Shown here: positions 9,973-16,492 of the stretch, piece by piece
Position numbering within the stretch: the first letter of the stretch is position 1
Layout: each line of letters starts with the position of its first letter
Assembly: GCA_038199375.1 (NCBI GenBank)
Contig: JBBPZA010000073.1
Coordinates: forward strand, 1-20,811
DNA length: 20,811 nucleotides
Source of the DNA: JBBPZA01 sp038199375
GTDB lineage: Bacteria; Actinomycetota; Thermoleophilia; Solirubrobacterales; Solirubrobacteraceae
Direction of reading: 5' to 3'
Translations under genes and position numbers: made by a program
Notes under the pieces: model-generated
What the model saw: only the letters and a program-made list of their open reading frames with translations
Database searches by the model: none
What the model was told of the DNA's origin: nothing

Positions 9973-10001
9973 ATAGCTCATATAGGAGCTATAATGCAGC
10001 C
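9973..10001 (+). promoter_or_regulatory. abiE promoter (leaderless) with overlapping 7-bp inverted repeat
   Basis: A consensus TATAAT (9990-9995) lies exactly six bases before the ATG at 10002, which predicts a leaderless mRNA. ATAGCTC (9973-9979) and GAGCTAT (9986-9992) form a perfect inverted repeat with a six-base spacer, overlapping the -10, as expected of an autorepressor site. Confidence 0.7.
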
Positions 10002-10733
10002 ATGCCCCAGCCATCAACGATCTCGAAGCTCGGTCAAATTGCGGAGGATCAATGGGGCTTCGTGACTCGTCGTCAGGCCGAACAGGCCGGTGTCTCCCCC
10101 GCCACCCTGCAGCGTCTAAGCGCCGACGGCTCGCTCCTGGAACGCGTCGCGCACGGCGTCTACCACCTAGCCGGCGCTCCGACGCCGGAGCATGTCCCGC
10201 TGCGCGCCGCGTGGCTGCAGCTCGCGCCCGAGACTCTTGCCTGGGAGCGGAATGCCGATCAGGGCGTCGTCTCCCATCGCTCGGCGGCCGCGCTGTACGG
10301 ACTCGGCCATCTGCCCGCGGACCAGCACGAGTTCACGCTCCCAAGACGGCGGCAGGTGCGCCGGTCGGACGTGCGCATTTACCAGCGAAAGCTGGGCGAC
10401 GACGAATGGATCATCCTGCGCGGCCTCCCCGTCACTCGCCCGTCGCGGATTGCCTCAGACCTTCTGGCAAGCCACGAAGATCCCGAGGCCGTAGGGCATA
10501 CGATCGCGGACGCCCTCCGAGACGTCAGCGACCACGCGGGGATGTTCGTGGAGACGCTCGGGCCGCACGCGGCGCAGCTCGGACTGCGCCGCGGGGACGG
10601 GGTCGCGATCCTGCGGTGGCTGCTCGATCTGGTCGACGCCCCGGAGACCTCACGCTGGATGGAGGAGGCTCGCGCGGGGTGGACTGACATCACGCCACCG
10701 CACCTCCAGACTTCCAATGACGCAAGAGGCTAG
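10002..10733 (+). CDS. AbiEi-family antitoxin / transcriptional regulator
   Basis: The 243-residue protein has an N-terminal winged-helix domain (about residues 8-55: WGFVTRRQAEQAGVSPATLQRLSADGSLLERVAHGVYHL), the hallmark of AbiEi/AbiEi_4 proteins. A C-terminal domain follows with SHRSAALYGLGHL-like and LPVTRPSRIASDLLA-like blocks. In type IV toxin-antitoxin systems AbiEi represses its operon by binding inverted repeats and neutralises the AbiEii nucleotidyltransferase without stable contact. The partner gene overlaps by 17 bases. Two inverted repeats sit upstream. Such systems have been linked to phage abortive infection and to stabilising mobile DNA. Identification rests on domain pattern and gene order and is good. 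Confidence 0.88.
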   Translation: MPQPSTISKLGQIAEDQWGFVTRRQAEQAGVSPATLQRLSADGSLLERVAHGVYHLAGAPTPEHVPLRAAWLQLAPETLAWERNADQGVVSHRSAAALYGLGHLPADQHEFTLPRRRQVRRSDVRIYQRKLGDDEWIILRGLPVTRPSRIASDLLASHEDPEAVGHTIADALRDVSDHAGMFVETLGPHAAQLGLRRGDGVAILRWLLDLVDAPETSRWMEEARAGWTDITPPHLQTSNDARG

Positions 10734-11643
10734 GGCGGCAAGCCTGATGGCTGACGATCGCGCGTATGGAAGCCCGGCCGCGTTTCGGCGCGCCCTGACG
10801 GACAAGCTCGAGAACGTGGCAAAGGGCAGCCGGTGGTCGCTGCCGCAGCTCCAGCGTCAGATGGCCTACGACCGCCTGCTCGAACGCCTCTACCGCGTCG
10901 ACCAGAGCTGGATCGTGAAAGGCGCCGCAGCACTCCTCGCCCGAGACCTTGGCGTGCGCGCAACGATCGACATCGACGTGTTTCGCAACATCGCACGCGA
11001 CACGGCGGAGCGTGAGCTGCGCGACGCGGCAGCCAAAGACATCAGGGACTGGTTCCGCTTCGAGATCGCTGCGCCGCGTGCGGTTCGGGACGGTGCTGCC
11101 GGCACGCGCCTCCCCGCCAAGGCGTACATCGGCACGACGGTATGGGCAGCGTTTCCCGTCGATCTCCTCGGGTCCGAGGTGACGATGACGGGCGAGCCAG
11201 AGAGCGTGCCGGCGCTGGCGCGCGTCGTCATGCCCTGCATCGAGCAGCACGGGTATCGGGCATACCCGCTTGTCGACCACGTCGCCGACAAGGTGGCCGC
11301 AACGTTCGACCGATACGGCGACACCCAAGCGCCCTCGACTCGATACAAGGATCTGGTCGACCTGGTTGCAATCATCACCGAAACGCCGGTGACGGCGCAG
11401 GCGCAGACGGCGGCGCTGGCTTCGGAGGCCAGGCGCCGCCGCATCACTCTCCCACTGCGGTTTGACGTGCCCGCGCGGGATCTGTGGGAACGGGGCTATG
11501 CGGCGGAGGCCGGCAGGTCGCTGCTGCGCCTCGGGCGAACTCTGGATGAGGCACTCGCTACGGTCCGCCCGTTCCTGGATCCACTTCTCGATGGCACGGC
11601 ATCAGGAAGATGGGACCCCAAGGCCGGTCGCTGGATTTCCTGA
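10717..11643 (+). CDS. AbiEii-family nucleotidyltransferase toxin
   Basis: The 308-residue protein has the minimal nucleotidyltransferase core: VKGAAALLARDLGVRATIDIDVF (residues 67-89), with K68-G69 and the metal-binding D85 and D87. DHVADKVAATFDRY and RYKDLVDLVAI follow, the basic and Asp motifs typical of AbiEii/MenT proteins. Characterised relatives inactivate tRNAs by adding nucleotides to the acceptor end or bind GTP. Which substrate applies here is not visible. The conserved (T/S)xDxD motif has Thr (RATID). The start at 10717 overlaps abiEi by 17 bases; an ATG ten codons later (10747) is possible. A strong hairpin terminator follows. Confidence 0.88.
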   Translation: MTQEARAASLMADDRAYGSPAAFRRALTDKLENVAKGSRWSLPQLQRQMAYDRLLERLYRVDQSWIVKGAAALLARDLGVRATIDIDVFRNIARDTAERELRDAAAKDIRDWFRFEIAAPRAVRDGAAGTRLPAKAYIGTTVWAAFPVDLLGSEVTMTGEPESVPALARVVMPCIEQHGYRAYPLVDHVADKVAATFDRYGDTQAPSTRYKDLVDLVAIITETPVTAQAQTAALASEARRRRITLPLRFDVPARDLWERGYAAEAGRSLLRLGRTLDEALATVRPFLDPLLDGTASGRWDPKAGRWIS

Positions 11644-11664
11644 CCTGACCAACGGCTAGCTCGG

Positions 11665-11705
11665 CGGAGCCTGTCAAGCCGGTTGACAGGCTCCGGTCAT
11701 TTTCC
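11665..11705 (+). terminator. Strong hairpin terminator after the abiE operon
   Basis: Perfect 13-bp arms (11665-11677 and 11683-11695) enclose GCCGG, and a short T-rich run (TCATTTT) follows. It lies 21 bases after the toxin stop and is the clearest terminator in the window. Confidence 0.85.
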
Positions 11706-11754
11706 GGCCTCCCGGGCGCCCCGCCCGTCGCAGCAACTGTCAGCTCTGCTTGGC

Positions 11755-11785
11755 TTGAACCTCACGCTACGTGAGGGCCTAACGT
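11755..11785 (+). promoter_or_regulatory. MerR-type promoter with 19-bp spacer and central palindrome
   Basis: TTGAAC (11755-11760) and TAACGT (11780-11785) are separated by 19 bp, the elongated spacing that MerR-family activators correct by twisting DNA. The spacer holds CCTCACG-CTA-CGTGAGG (11760-11776), very like the tipA promoter operator of Streptomyces as I remember it. It lies directly before the MerR-BFN gene, so autoregulation is likely. Confidence 0.85.
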
Positions 11786-11795
11786 GTCGCTTCTT

Positions 11796-12767
11796 ATGGG
11801 TGCCTCGAACGACAAGCGCTGGAAGGTGGGTGAGCTCGCAGCAGCGACGGGTGTGACGGTTCGCGCACTGCATCACTACGACGAGCTTGGCTTGCTAGTG
11901 CCGTGCGAGCGGACCGGGAGTGGCCACCGCCTCTACGCCGAAGAGGACGTCCGGCGGCTCTACCGGATCCTTGCCCTGCGGCGACTCGGCTTTCCCCTCG
12001 ACGAGATCGCTTCGCTGCTGGACGAAGGGGGCCTTTCCCTCGCCGACACGGTCCGCCGTCACCTCGAGCGAGTCGAACGCGACCTCGCCCATCAGCGCAA
12101 GCTCCGCCAGCACCTCATTCACATCCTCGACGCGCTCGACCAATCCTTGGAGCCGTCGATCAACCAGTTCATCGACGCTTTGGAGGTCATGGTCATGATT
12201 GAGACGAGCCTCGAAGACGTGCTTGTCCCCGTGCCCAGCAAAGACGCAGGGGGCGAGGCCGCGGATGCTCCCGGCCCCAGCCAGCCGGTCATGCTGCTCA
12301 AGGAGCTGGAGGGTGAGCGGGTGTTAGCGATCTTCATCGGGTGGCCCGAGGGGAACTCGCTCGCCCTCCAGCTCTCTGGCAAGGTGCGACCCCGCCCAAT
12401 GACCCCGGATCTGACGGCGCGGCTCGTGGAGGCGTCTGGCGCTCACATCGACCGCGTCTCGGTGAGTAGCTACCGCGAGAATACGTTCTACGCGACCGTG
12501 ACGCTAACCGCCGGAGCCGAGTCGCAGGAGGTAGACGCGCGGCCAAGCGACGCTCTAAACCTTGCCGCCAGGGCGAATGCTCCCATCTTTGTCGACGCGC
12601 AGGTCATGGACGACTGGGCCGTGCCCTCCCGCGCCGAGGTCGCCTCGCGCCTGACCGAATGCGGAGGGCCACACCAGGAAGCTCAGGCCCTCAAACGTCC
12701 GAGCGAATGGCGCTCACTTCTAGCCAGCGAGCCATACCACCGAGCGGCAGGAACAGGCCGCTCATGA
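11796..12767 (+). CDS. MerR-type regulator fused to a bifunctional nuclease (BFN/DUF151) domain
   Basis: The 323-residue protein has an N-terminal MerR winged helix-turn-helix (residues 9-78: WKVGELAAATGVTVRALHHYDELGLLVP, then GHRLYAEEDVRRLYRILALRRLGFPLDEI). A dimerisation coiled coil follows (about 82-135). Residues 164-272 match BFN/DUF151: VMLLKELEGERVLAIFIG, RPMTPDL, then DARPSDALNLAARANAPIFV with the RPSDAL.LA signature. BFN proteins were first described as plant nucleases acting on RNA and DNA. In mycobacteria separate MerR and DUF151 genes are neighbours, so this is a natural fusion of partners. A 50-residue tail of unknown role ends the protein. ATG 11796 is chosen over the GTG at 11784 because the latter lies inside the -10. 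The ligand, and whether the BFN part is a nuclease or only a sensor, are unknown. Confidence 0.85.
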   Translation: MGASNDKRWKVGELAAATGVTVRALHHYDELGLLVPCERTGSGHRLYAEEDVRRLYRILALRRLGFPLDEIASLLDEGGLSLADTVRRHLERVERDLAHQRKLRQHLIHILDALDQSLEPSINQFIDALEVMVMIETSLEDVLVPVPSKDAGGEAADAPGPSQPVMLLKELEGERVLAIFIGWPEGNSLALQLSGKVRPRPMTPDLTARLVEASGAHIDRVSVSSYRENTFYATVTLTAGAESQEVDARPSDALNLAARANAPIFVDAQVMDDWAVPSRAEVASRLTECGGPHQEAQALKRPSEWRSLLASEPYHRAAGTGRS

Positions 12768-12770
12768 GGC

Positions 12771-12807
12771 GCGACCCGGCGCTACAGCTCGCGTGGCGCC
12801 GGGTCGC
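12771..12807 (+). terminator. Hairpin terminator after the MerR-BFN gene
   Basis: GCGACCCGGCGC (12771-12782) pairs perfectly with GCGCCGGGTCGC (12796-12807) across 13 bases, three bases after the stop codon. There is no T-run, which is common in high-GC actinobacteria. Confidence 0.65.
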
Positions 12808-12916
12808 ACCCTCGTTGCCGTCCTGCTGTCGCTGTCACGTCGCTATGCCATGTCTGGGCAGGATGGTGGCGAAGCGGCCAACCTCGTACTCGTCGTCAGC
12901 CCGGAAACGCGGGGAG

Positions 12917-12954
12917 TGAAGGGTTCGGTAGCCGATGGGGCACCGAACCCTTCA
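12917..12954. terminator. Perfect 13-bp hairpin in the intergenic region
   Basis: TGAAGGGTTCGGT (12917-12929) and ACCGAACCCTTCA (12942-12954) enclose a 12-base loop. No intact gene ends next to it. It may be the terminator of a lost gene, a recombination site or a structured RNA. Confidence 0.5.
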
Positions 12955-12959
12955 GCGAG

Positions 12960-13046
12960 ATGATTTCTCGCCGCACCCGGTCGACGGTCGCGGCCGACAA
13001 GAAAGATGACTCGTTCGTTGAGTTTGCGGCGACCAAGCGGAGCTAG
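12960..13046 (+). pseudogene. 28-codon micro-ORF, possibly the N-terminal remnant of a sigma factor gene
   Basis: ATG at 12960 opens a frame ending ADKKDDSFVEFAATKRS before TAG. The string DDSFVEFAATKR resembles the first residues of SigE-family ECF sigma factors (DxxFxEFxxARxPALLRTA). No downstream sigma domains follow. It could be a broken gene start or chance; this rests on memory of the family only. Confidence 0.2.
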
Positions 13047-13112
13047 AGTCGATTGAGACCGGGCCCCAAACCGAGAGCAGCTCGGCAGTCGTAGCTGCGC
13101 AGCTGCTCGCTG

Positions 13113-13137
13113 ATATCAGATCAGATATGGTTCGGCG
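13113..13137 (+). promoter_or_regulatory. Promoter/operator of the XRE-nucleotidyltransferase pair
   Basis: TATGGT (13126-13131) lies six bases before the ATG at 13138, again a leaderless spacing. ATATC-AGATCA-GATAT (13113-13128) is an inverted repeat overlapping it, suitable for an autoregulating XRE protein. Confidence 0.55.
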
Positions 13138-13467
13138 ATGGTTGGTTCGGTGCTACGCCAGCGACGCCTCGCCCATGGCCTGAGCCAAGCGCAGCTCGCG
13201 CGGCGGGCCGGTACCACGCAGGCCGCCATCAGCCGAATCGAGCGGGGCGAGGTCTCGCCGACCTTCACGACGCTTCGGTCTCTGTTCGATGCGCTCGGCG
13301 AGGTGCCCGTGCTGTCGGTCCGAAGAGCGGAGGGCAGCCACGACGGTCGTCACCTTGCCGACATGGCCGCTCGGTCACCGGAGGAGCGGCTGGAGCTTGC
13401 GATGAGCTGGAACAAGCTGGCTGGGGAGATCGCGCTGGCCGGCCGCCGGGCGCGCGAAGGAGGTTGA
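13138..13467 (+). CDS. XRE-family helix-turn-helix regulator, probable antitoxin
   Basis: The 109-residue protein has a Cro/C1-type helix-turn-helix at about residues 4-58: VLRQRRLAHGLSQAQLARRAGTTQAAISRIERGEVSPTFTTLRSLFDALG. The C-terminal half is charged and probably contacts the partner (SPEERLELAMSWNKLAGEIA). Its stop overlaps the next start by one base (TGATG), and a GAAGGAGG sits just before that start, so the two are translated as a pair. By analogy with other XRE/nucleotidyltransferase pairs it should repress the operon and counteract the enzyme. The helix-turn-helix call is firm; the antitoxin role is an inference. Confidence 0.8.
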   Translation: MVGSVLRQRRLAHGLSQAQLARRAGTTQAAISRIERGEVSPTFTTLRSLFDALGEVPVLSVRRAEGSHDGRHLADMAARSPEERLELAMSWNKLAGEIALAGRRAREGG

Positions 13468-13997
13468 TGGTTCGCCGCGAGGTCCCGCTCGACGCAAGGC
13501 GGATCCTCCACGCGCTCGCCGAGCATCGCGTCGACTACCTCGTCATCGGGGGACTTGCGGTGCAGGCGCACGGCCACGTGCGCACTACGCAGGATGTCGA
13601 TCTGCTCCCTGATCCGACGCCCGAGAACCTCGATCGTCTCGCCGCGACGCTCCGGTCCCTGCGCGCCCGCCCGGCCGGCGAAGGCCCCCGGCCGGACTTC
13701 CAGCTCGATGCGGCCGCCATCCTCGCAACCGACCCACTCTCGCTCGACACCGGCGCGGGCGGCGTCGATGTACACCGGTCTCCGTCGGGCGGCCAACCGT
13801 TCGCGGTCATGCGCCGGCGCGCCTTGACCATCGAGGTGGTCGGCCTGCGGGTTCCAGTCGTCGGACGGGACGACCTCATAGCCATGAAGCGCGCCGCCGG
13901 CCGCCCGGTCGACCGAGGCGACGTGATCGCTCTGACAGAGGTGGAGGTGACAGAGTTGCGAGAGCGAGGGTCGAGGCCCGTCGTCGATCGCAAGTGA
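13467..13997 (+). CDS. Nucleotidyltransferase of the AbiEii/DUF6036-like type, probable toxin
   Basis: The 176-residue protein carries the nucleotidyltransferase core VDYLVIGGLAVQAHGHVRTTQDVDLL, with GG at residues 28-29 and the metal-binding D43 and D45. A third acidic site (GGVDVH) and the basic C-terminal motif DDLIAMKRAAGRPVDRGDVIAL are typical of DUF6036-like proteins. The family is often paired with small DNA-binding proteins in toxin-antitoxin modules. The nucleotide and target are unknown. The start is ATG at 13467, preceded by GAAGGAGG at 13456-13463. An upstream in-frame TTG (13464) is less likely. It converges with vapC2, whose stop is 73 bases away. Confidence 0.8.
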   Translation: MVRREVPLDARRILHALAEHRVDYLVIGGLAVQAHGHVRTTQDVDLLPDPTPENLDRLAATLRSLRARPAGEGPRPDFQLDAAAILATDPLSLDTGAGGVDVHRSPSGGQPFAVMRRRALTIEVVGLRVPVVGRDDLIAMKRAAGRPVDRGDVIALTEVEVTELRERGSRPVVDRK

Positions 13998-14070
13998 GGC
14001 AGGCGACGGTTGGGCAGGGGCGACGCGTCGAAGCGGGAGGCTTTGCCGGAGGGTCCCCGACTCGAAGTCG

Positions 14071-14466
14071 CTAGGACACGAGCGAGACGACGATGCCCAA
14101 TCCGGGCGCCGCGGCGATCCGCCGGTCCGCCGTGACGAGGCTGCAGCGCAGGCGGCGCGCGAGGGCGACATAGAGCGCGTCGTAGGCGCTGAGGTTGTGC
14201 CTCATGGCGAGCGCATCATGGGCCAGCGCGTCGATCGGCACTCGCTCGAGGTCGAGTTGCCTCAGCCGGCGAATCGCGAGGTGGGCTCTCTGCTCGTCGA
14301 TCGCCCCGGCGCGGATCAGACCGAACAGCGCGCTGAGGAGCTCGGCATCGAGATGGGCCGGGGCGTAGAGGTCGAGGTCTCGCAGCGCGTCGCCCGCGGT
14401 GGCCGCCCGGTGGGTTTGCAGGAGCGTCTCGACGAGAGCTGATGCGTCGACGACTCCCGGGGGCAC
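14071..14466 (-). CDS. VapC-type PIN-domain ribonuclease toxin (second copy)
   Basis: From the GTG at 14466 the protein has 131 residues, with the PIN active-site acids D7 (VVDASALVE), E42 (LDAELLSAL), D96 (AYDALYVALA) and D114 (VTADRRI). It belongs to a different PIN subgroup from the first copy, with little similarity beyond the motifs. The frame is open further upstream but overlaps the antitoxin; GTG is chosen because it lies eight bases past the antitoxin stop triplet start and gives the canonical N-terminus. It should cut specific RNAs when freed from VapB; the target is not known. Confidence 0.85.
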   Translation of the reverse strand: MPPGVVDASALVETLLQTHRAATAGDALRDLDLYAPAHLDAELLSALFGLIRAGAIDEQRAHLAIRRLRQLDLERVPIDALAHDALAMRHNLSAYDALYVALARRLRCSLVTADRRIAAAPGLGIVVSLVS

Positions 14467-14471
14467 CTCGG

Positions 14472-14753
14472 CTATTCGCCGCTCGGTGGCGCAGCTGGGT
14501 CGAGAGCGGCGCGCAGGATCGCTTCGTCGCGATCGCCTCGTCCGCGGCGGATCATCCCGGCCACGTCCAGAACTGGGTATACCGGGGGATCGTCCGCGAG
14601 TGCCTCGAGCCACTCGCTCGTGGACTGGCGCCGCTGGTCGCGCTCGATCAGCGCAAGTACGTAGTCCCGCATGCTCACTCCACGACGACCAGCTCGCCGG
14701 CGCAGCTCGTCATGTAGATCATCCGGAAGATCCTTGATCTGAAGGTTGCCCAT
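14472..14753 (-). CDS. VapB/FitA-like ribbon-helix-helix antitoxin
   Basis: The 93-residue protein begins MGNLQIKDLPDDLHDELRRRAGRRGVSMRDYVLALIERD. This is the FitA-like ribbon-helix-helix pattern: a beta strand with LQIKDLP, then two helices. The C-terminal part (EWLEALADDPPVYPVLDVAGMIRRGRGDRD) is the toxin-wrapping tail. The partner vapC follows after five bases. The ATG at 14753 sits six bases after a TACTGT -10 on the minus strand, so the mRNA is probably leaderless. An inverted repeat (CATGA/TCATG) covers that -10. Confidence 0.85.
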   Translation of the reverse strand: MGNLQIKDLPDDLHDELRRRAGRRGVSMRDYVLALIERDQRRQSTSEWLEALADDPPVYPVLDVAGMIRRGRGDRDEAILRAALDPAAPPSGE

Positions 14754-14770
14754 AGCATGACAGTATCATG
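14754..14770 (-). promoter_or_regulatory. vapBC2 promoter and operator
   Basis: On the minus strand TACTGT (14765-14760) lies six bases before the ATG. CATGA-CAGTA-TCATG (14756-14770) is an inverted repeat spanning it. Autorepression is expected from the family, not shown. Confidence 0.55.
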
Positions 14771-14820
14771 ATCCAGGCATCCTCCGTTTTTCGAAACGCG
14801 GTCTGCGAGTCTTCATCCTC

Positions 14821-15435
14821 GTGCCGCGCGACGAGGTTCTCCGACAGGCGAGGCTCTACGCGCAGAAGTGGCGCTGGTACGAGCGCAACGCCCTGCCGTG
14901 GAACCGCGCGCGGATCCACTGGCACTTCCTGCGCCGCGAGGCTTTCGTGCGCTGGCCGGTGTACGGAAACGTCCTCGAGGCCTTCGATCAGGGGCGGCTC
15001 GAGGTGGGGCCCCACGCCCTGCTCGAGCCCGGCGTGTGGATCACCGCCCCGGACGAGGCCCGCGTGCGAATCGGCGGCGGCAGCTTTCTCAACCTCGGAG
15101 TGATGGTCGCCGCCGTGAAGCTCATCGAGATCGGCGAGCACTGCATGCTCGCCAACGGCTGCTTCGTCACCGACGGCAACCACCGCTTCGACGACCCCGG
15201 CAAGCCGGTTCCCTGGCAGGGGTTCACGAGCAAAGGCCCGACGCGCCTCGGCGACAACGTCTGGTGCGGCGCCAATGTCGTGATCACGAGCGGTGTGACG
15301 GTCGGCGAGCGCTGCGTCATCGGCGCCAACAGCGTGGTCACCGAGAATCTGCCGCCCTTCTCCATCGCGGCGGGTGCCCCCGCGAAGGTGCTCAAGCGGA
15401 TCGAGTACGCGGGCGAGGAGGCCGGTGGTGGATGA
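14821..15435 (+). CDS. Hexapeptide-repeat acyltransferase (left-handed beta helix)
   Basis: The 204-residue protein from GTG has an N-terminal helical part (about 1-50) and then repeating hexapeptides ([LIV]GxxxxI-like) from about residue 60. Examples are RIGGGSFLNLGVMV, LIEIGEHCMLANGCFVTDGNHRF and LGDNVWCGANVVITSGVTVGERCVIGANSVVTENLPPFSIAAGAPAKVLKR. The last block is the classic end of WbbJ/maltose O-acetyltransferase-type enzymes, and the His in DGNH is the likely catalytic base. Such enzymes move acetyl or other acyl groups from CoA to sugars; the acceptor here is unknown. No earlier ATG or GTG exists in frame. The next gene overlaps by eight bases, suggesting an operon. Confidence 0.8.
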   Translation: MPRDEVLRQARLYAQKWRWYERNALPWNRARIHWHFLRREAFVRWPVYGNVLEAFDQGRLEVGPHALLEPGVWITAPDEARVRIGGGSFLNLGVMVAAVKLIEIGEHCMLANGCFVTDGNHRFDDPGKPVPWQGFTSKGPTRLGDNVWCGANVVITSGVTVGERCVIGANSVVTENLPPFSIAAGAPAKVLKRIEYAGEEAGGG

Positions 15436-16453
15436 GCGGCCGGTAAGCGACGGGCTCTCCCGGCGGGGGCTCTTGCGCGCCGGAGCGGGGCTCGCGCTCG
15501 CCCCAGGGCTCCTGGCCGCGTGCGGCGGCTCGGAGGCGGAGATCCCGGCGCCGCCGCGTTCGCGCAAGATCGGACTGAGCCTCGCCGGCTCCTATCCGAT
15601 GGCTCGCTGCGTGGCGACCGGCGCCTACGCGGCGTTGAAGGGCACGGGCTACGAGCTCGTCGTGCGCGAGGCGGGGCTCGCGGCCGCCAAGGAGAGCGAG
15701 AACATCGCGGCGTTCGTGAAGGACAAGGTCGCCGGGCTGGTCATCCAGCCGGTGCAGGTGGAAAGCGCGACCCGGGGCGCCCAGTTCGCCCAGCAGGCGG
15801 GCGTCCGGACCTCGACGTGCATGTCTCCCGGGCCCGGCCCGGGATCGAAGTTCTTCGCGGGGGTCGTCGAGGTTCCCGGTCGACAGGGCGGGATGCTGAT
15901 CGGGAAGTGGCTGAAGGACAACATCCCGGGCGGCGGCGAGATCATCGTGGTCCAGGGCATCCTCGGACAGGGGATATCCGAGACCCTCGACGCGGGTCTC
16001 GACGCCGCGCTGGCGGCTGCCCCGGGCTTTGGGATCGTCACGCGGGGGCCGGGGAACCTCGACGGGGGCGAGGCGGTCGGCCTCGTACGCCAGGCCCTTG
16101 TGCGCCACCCCAAGGCGCGGATCGTGGTGGACTACGGGGCCGTCATGGGCGATGCGATCGCCGCCTTCCTGCGCGACGGCGGCCGCAAGGACGTAGTCCA
16201 CGTGACCAGCGACGCCGACGACGCCACGCTGCGCTGGCTGCGCACGCCCTACCTCCGTGCGACGCGCTACTTCTCGGCCGCGGAGACCGGCCGCGCGGCG
16301 ACAGAGATTGTCCTGGAGGCGGTGAGGGAGGCCAAGATCGCCGTCGATCCCTTCACCGTGACGGTTGCCCAGTCGATGCGCACCGCGCAGGACGTGGCGG
16401 CGGCACCTCCGTTCTGCGTCCCCGAGTTCGAGCAGCAAGCGGCCCAGATCTGA
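15428..16453 (+). CDS. Sugar-type ABC substrate-binding lipoprotein, Tat-exported (orphan)
   Basis: The 341-residue protein starts with a twin-arginine-like signal (SRRGLLRAG, residues 11-19) and a lipobox LLAAC, which would lipidate C32. The mature part KIGLSLAGSYPMARCVATGAYAALKG...KVAGLVIQPVQVESA...GGEIIVVQGILGQGISETLDAGL...VHVTSDADDATL follows the RbsB-like periplasmic-binding fold (Peripla_BP_4). The GTG at 15428 is chosen because GAGGAGG (15415-15421) lies six bases before it; GTG 15425 is the alternative. No permease or ATPase gene is nearby, so either the transporter is elsewhere or the protein is a sensor. Its ligand is unknown. It overlaps the acyltransferase gene by eight bases. Confidence 0.8.
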   Translation: MDERPVSDGLSRRGLLRAGAGLALAPGLLAACGGSEAEIPAPPRSRKIGLSLAGSYPMARCVATGAYAALKGTGYELVVREAGLAAAKESENIAAFVKDKVAGLVIQPVQVESATRGAQFAQQAGVRTSTCMSPGPGPGSKFFAGVVEVPGRQGGMLIGKWLKDNIPGGGEIIVVQGILGQGISETLDAGLDAALAAAPGFGIVTRGPGNLDGGEAVGLVRQALVRHPKARIVVDYGAVMGDAIAAFLRDGGRKDVVHVTSDADDATLRWLRTPYLRATRYFSAAETGRAATEIVLEAVREAKIAVDPFTVTVAQSMRTAQDVAAAPPFCVPEFEQQAAQI

Positions 16454-16492
16454 GGACGGGGCCCCGCGGCGCCAAGTTCCTCGCGCTCGCCC

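Larger units (their letters stand above)
9624..10001. other. 378-base intergenic segment at the left edge of the accessory island
   Basis: No convincing gene is seen here, and base composition is visibly less GC-rich than in uvrA. It holds a GC-rich hairpin (9755-9782), a perfect 10-bp inverted repeat (9913-9946) and the abiE promoter/operator. A TTG-started minus-strand frame of 74 codons overlaps the uvrA end and looks spurious. The left half may be degraded mobile DNA. Confidence 0.5.
12768..13137. other. 370-base intergenic region with hairpins and gene-remnant-like pieces
   Basis: It contains two strong hairpins (12771-12807, 12917-12954), a smaller one (GCGAGA/TCTCGC, 12955-12971) and an 8-bp inverted repeat (GAGCAGCT 13075-13082 with AGCTGCTC 13101-13108). 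There are also two short coding-like strings: a minus-strand tail reading DDEYEVGRFATILPRHGIAT then stop (about 12839-12901), and a plus-strand micro-ORF at 12960-13046. I see no full gene. Confidence 0.5.

Noticed and set aside
9788..9976. A 62-codon plus-strand frame before abiE
   Set aside because: It has a GTG start without a ribosome-binding site, an Arg-rich product without motifs, and it runs through both operator repeats.
12659..12919. An 86-codon plus-strand frame overlapping the end of the MerR-BFN gene
   Set aside because: It spans the hairpin terminator, and its product is Ser/Arg/Pro-rich without motifs.
14058..14070. Hairpin CGACT-CGA-AGTCG between the convergent nucleotidyltransferase and vapC2 genes
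   Set aside because: The stem is only five bp with no T-run, so it is too weak to annotate as a terminator.
14785..14798. Small hairpin CGTTT-TTCG-AAACG before the acyltransferase
   Set aside because: Five-bp arms are too weak to call a terminator or riboswitch. It may be chance, although the UUCG-type loop is stable.
9624..14820. Search for attachment-site direct repeats, integrase or transposase bounding the island
   Set aside because: I found no integrase, transposase or convincing direct repeats at the edges, so the island is not annotated as a mobile element.
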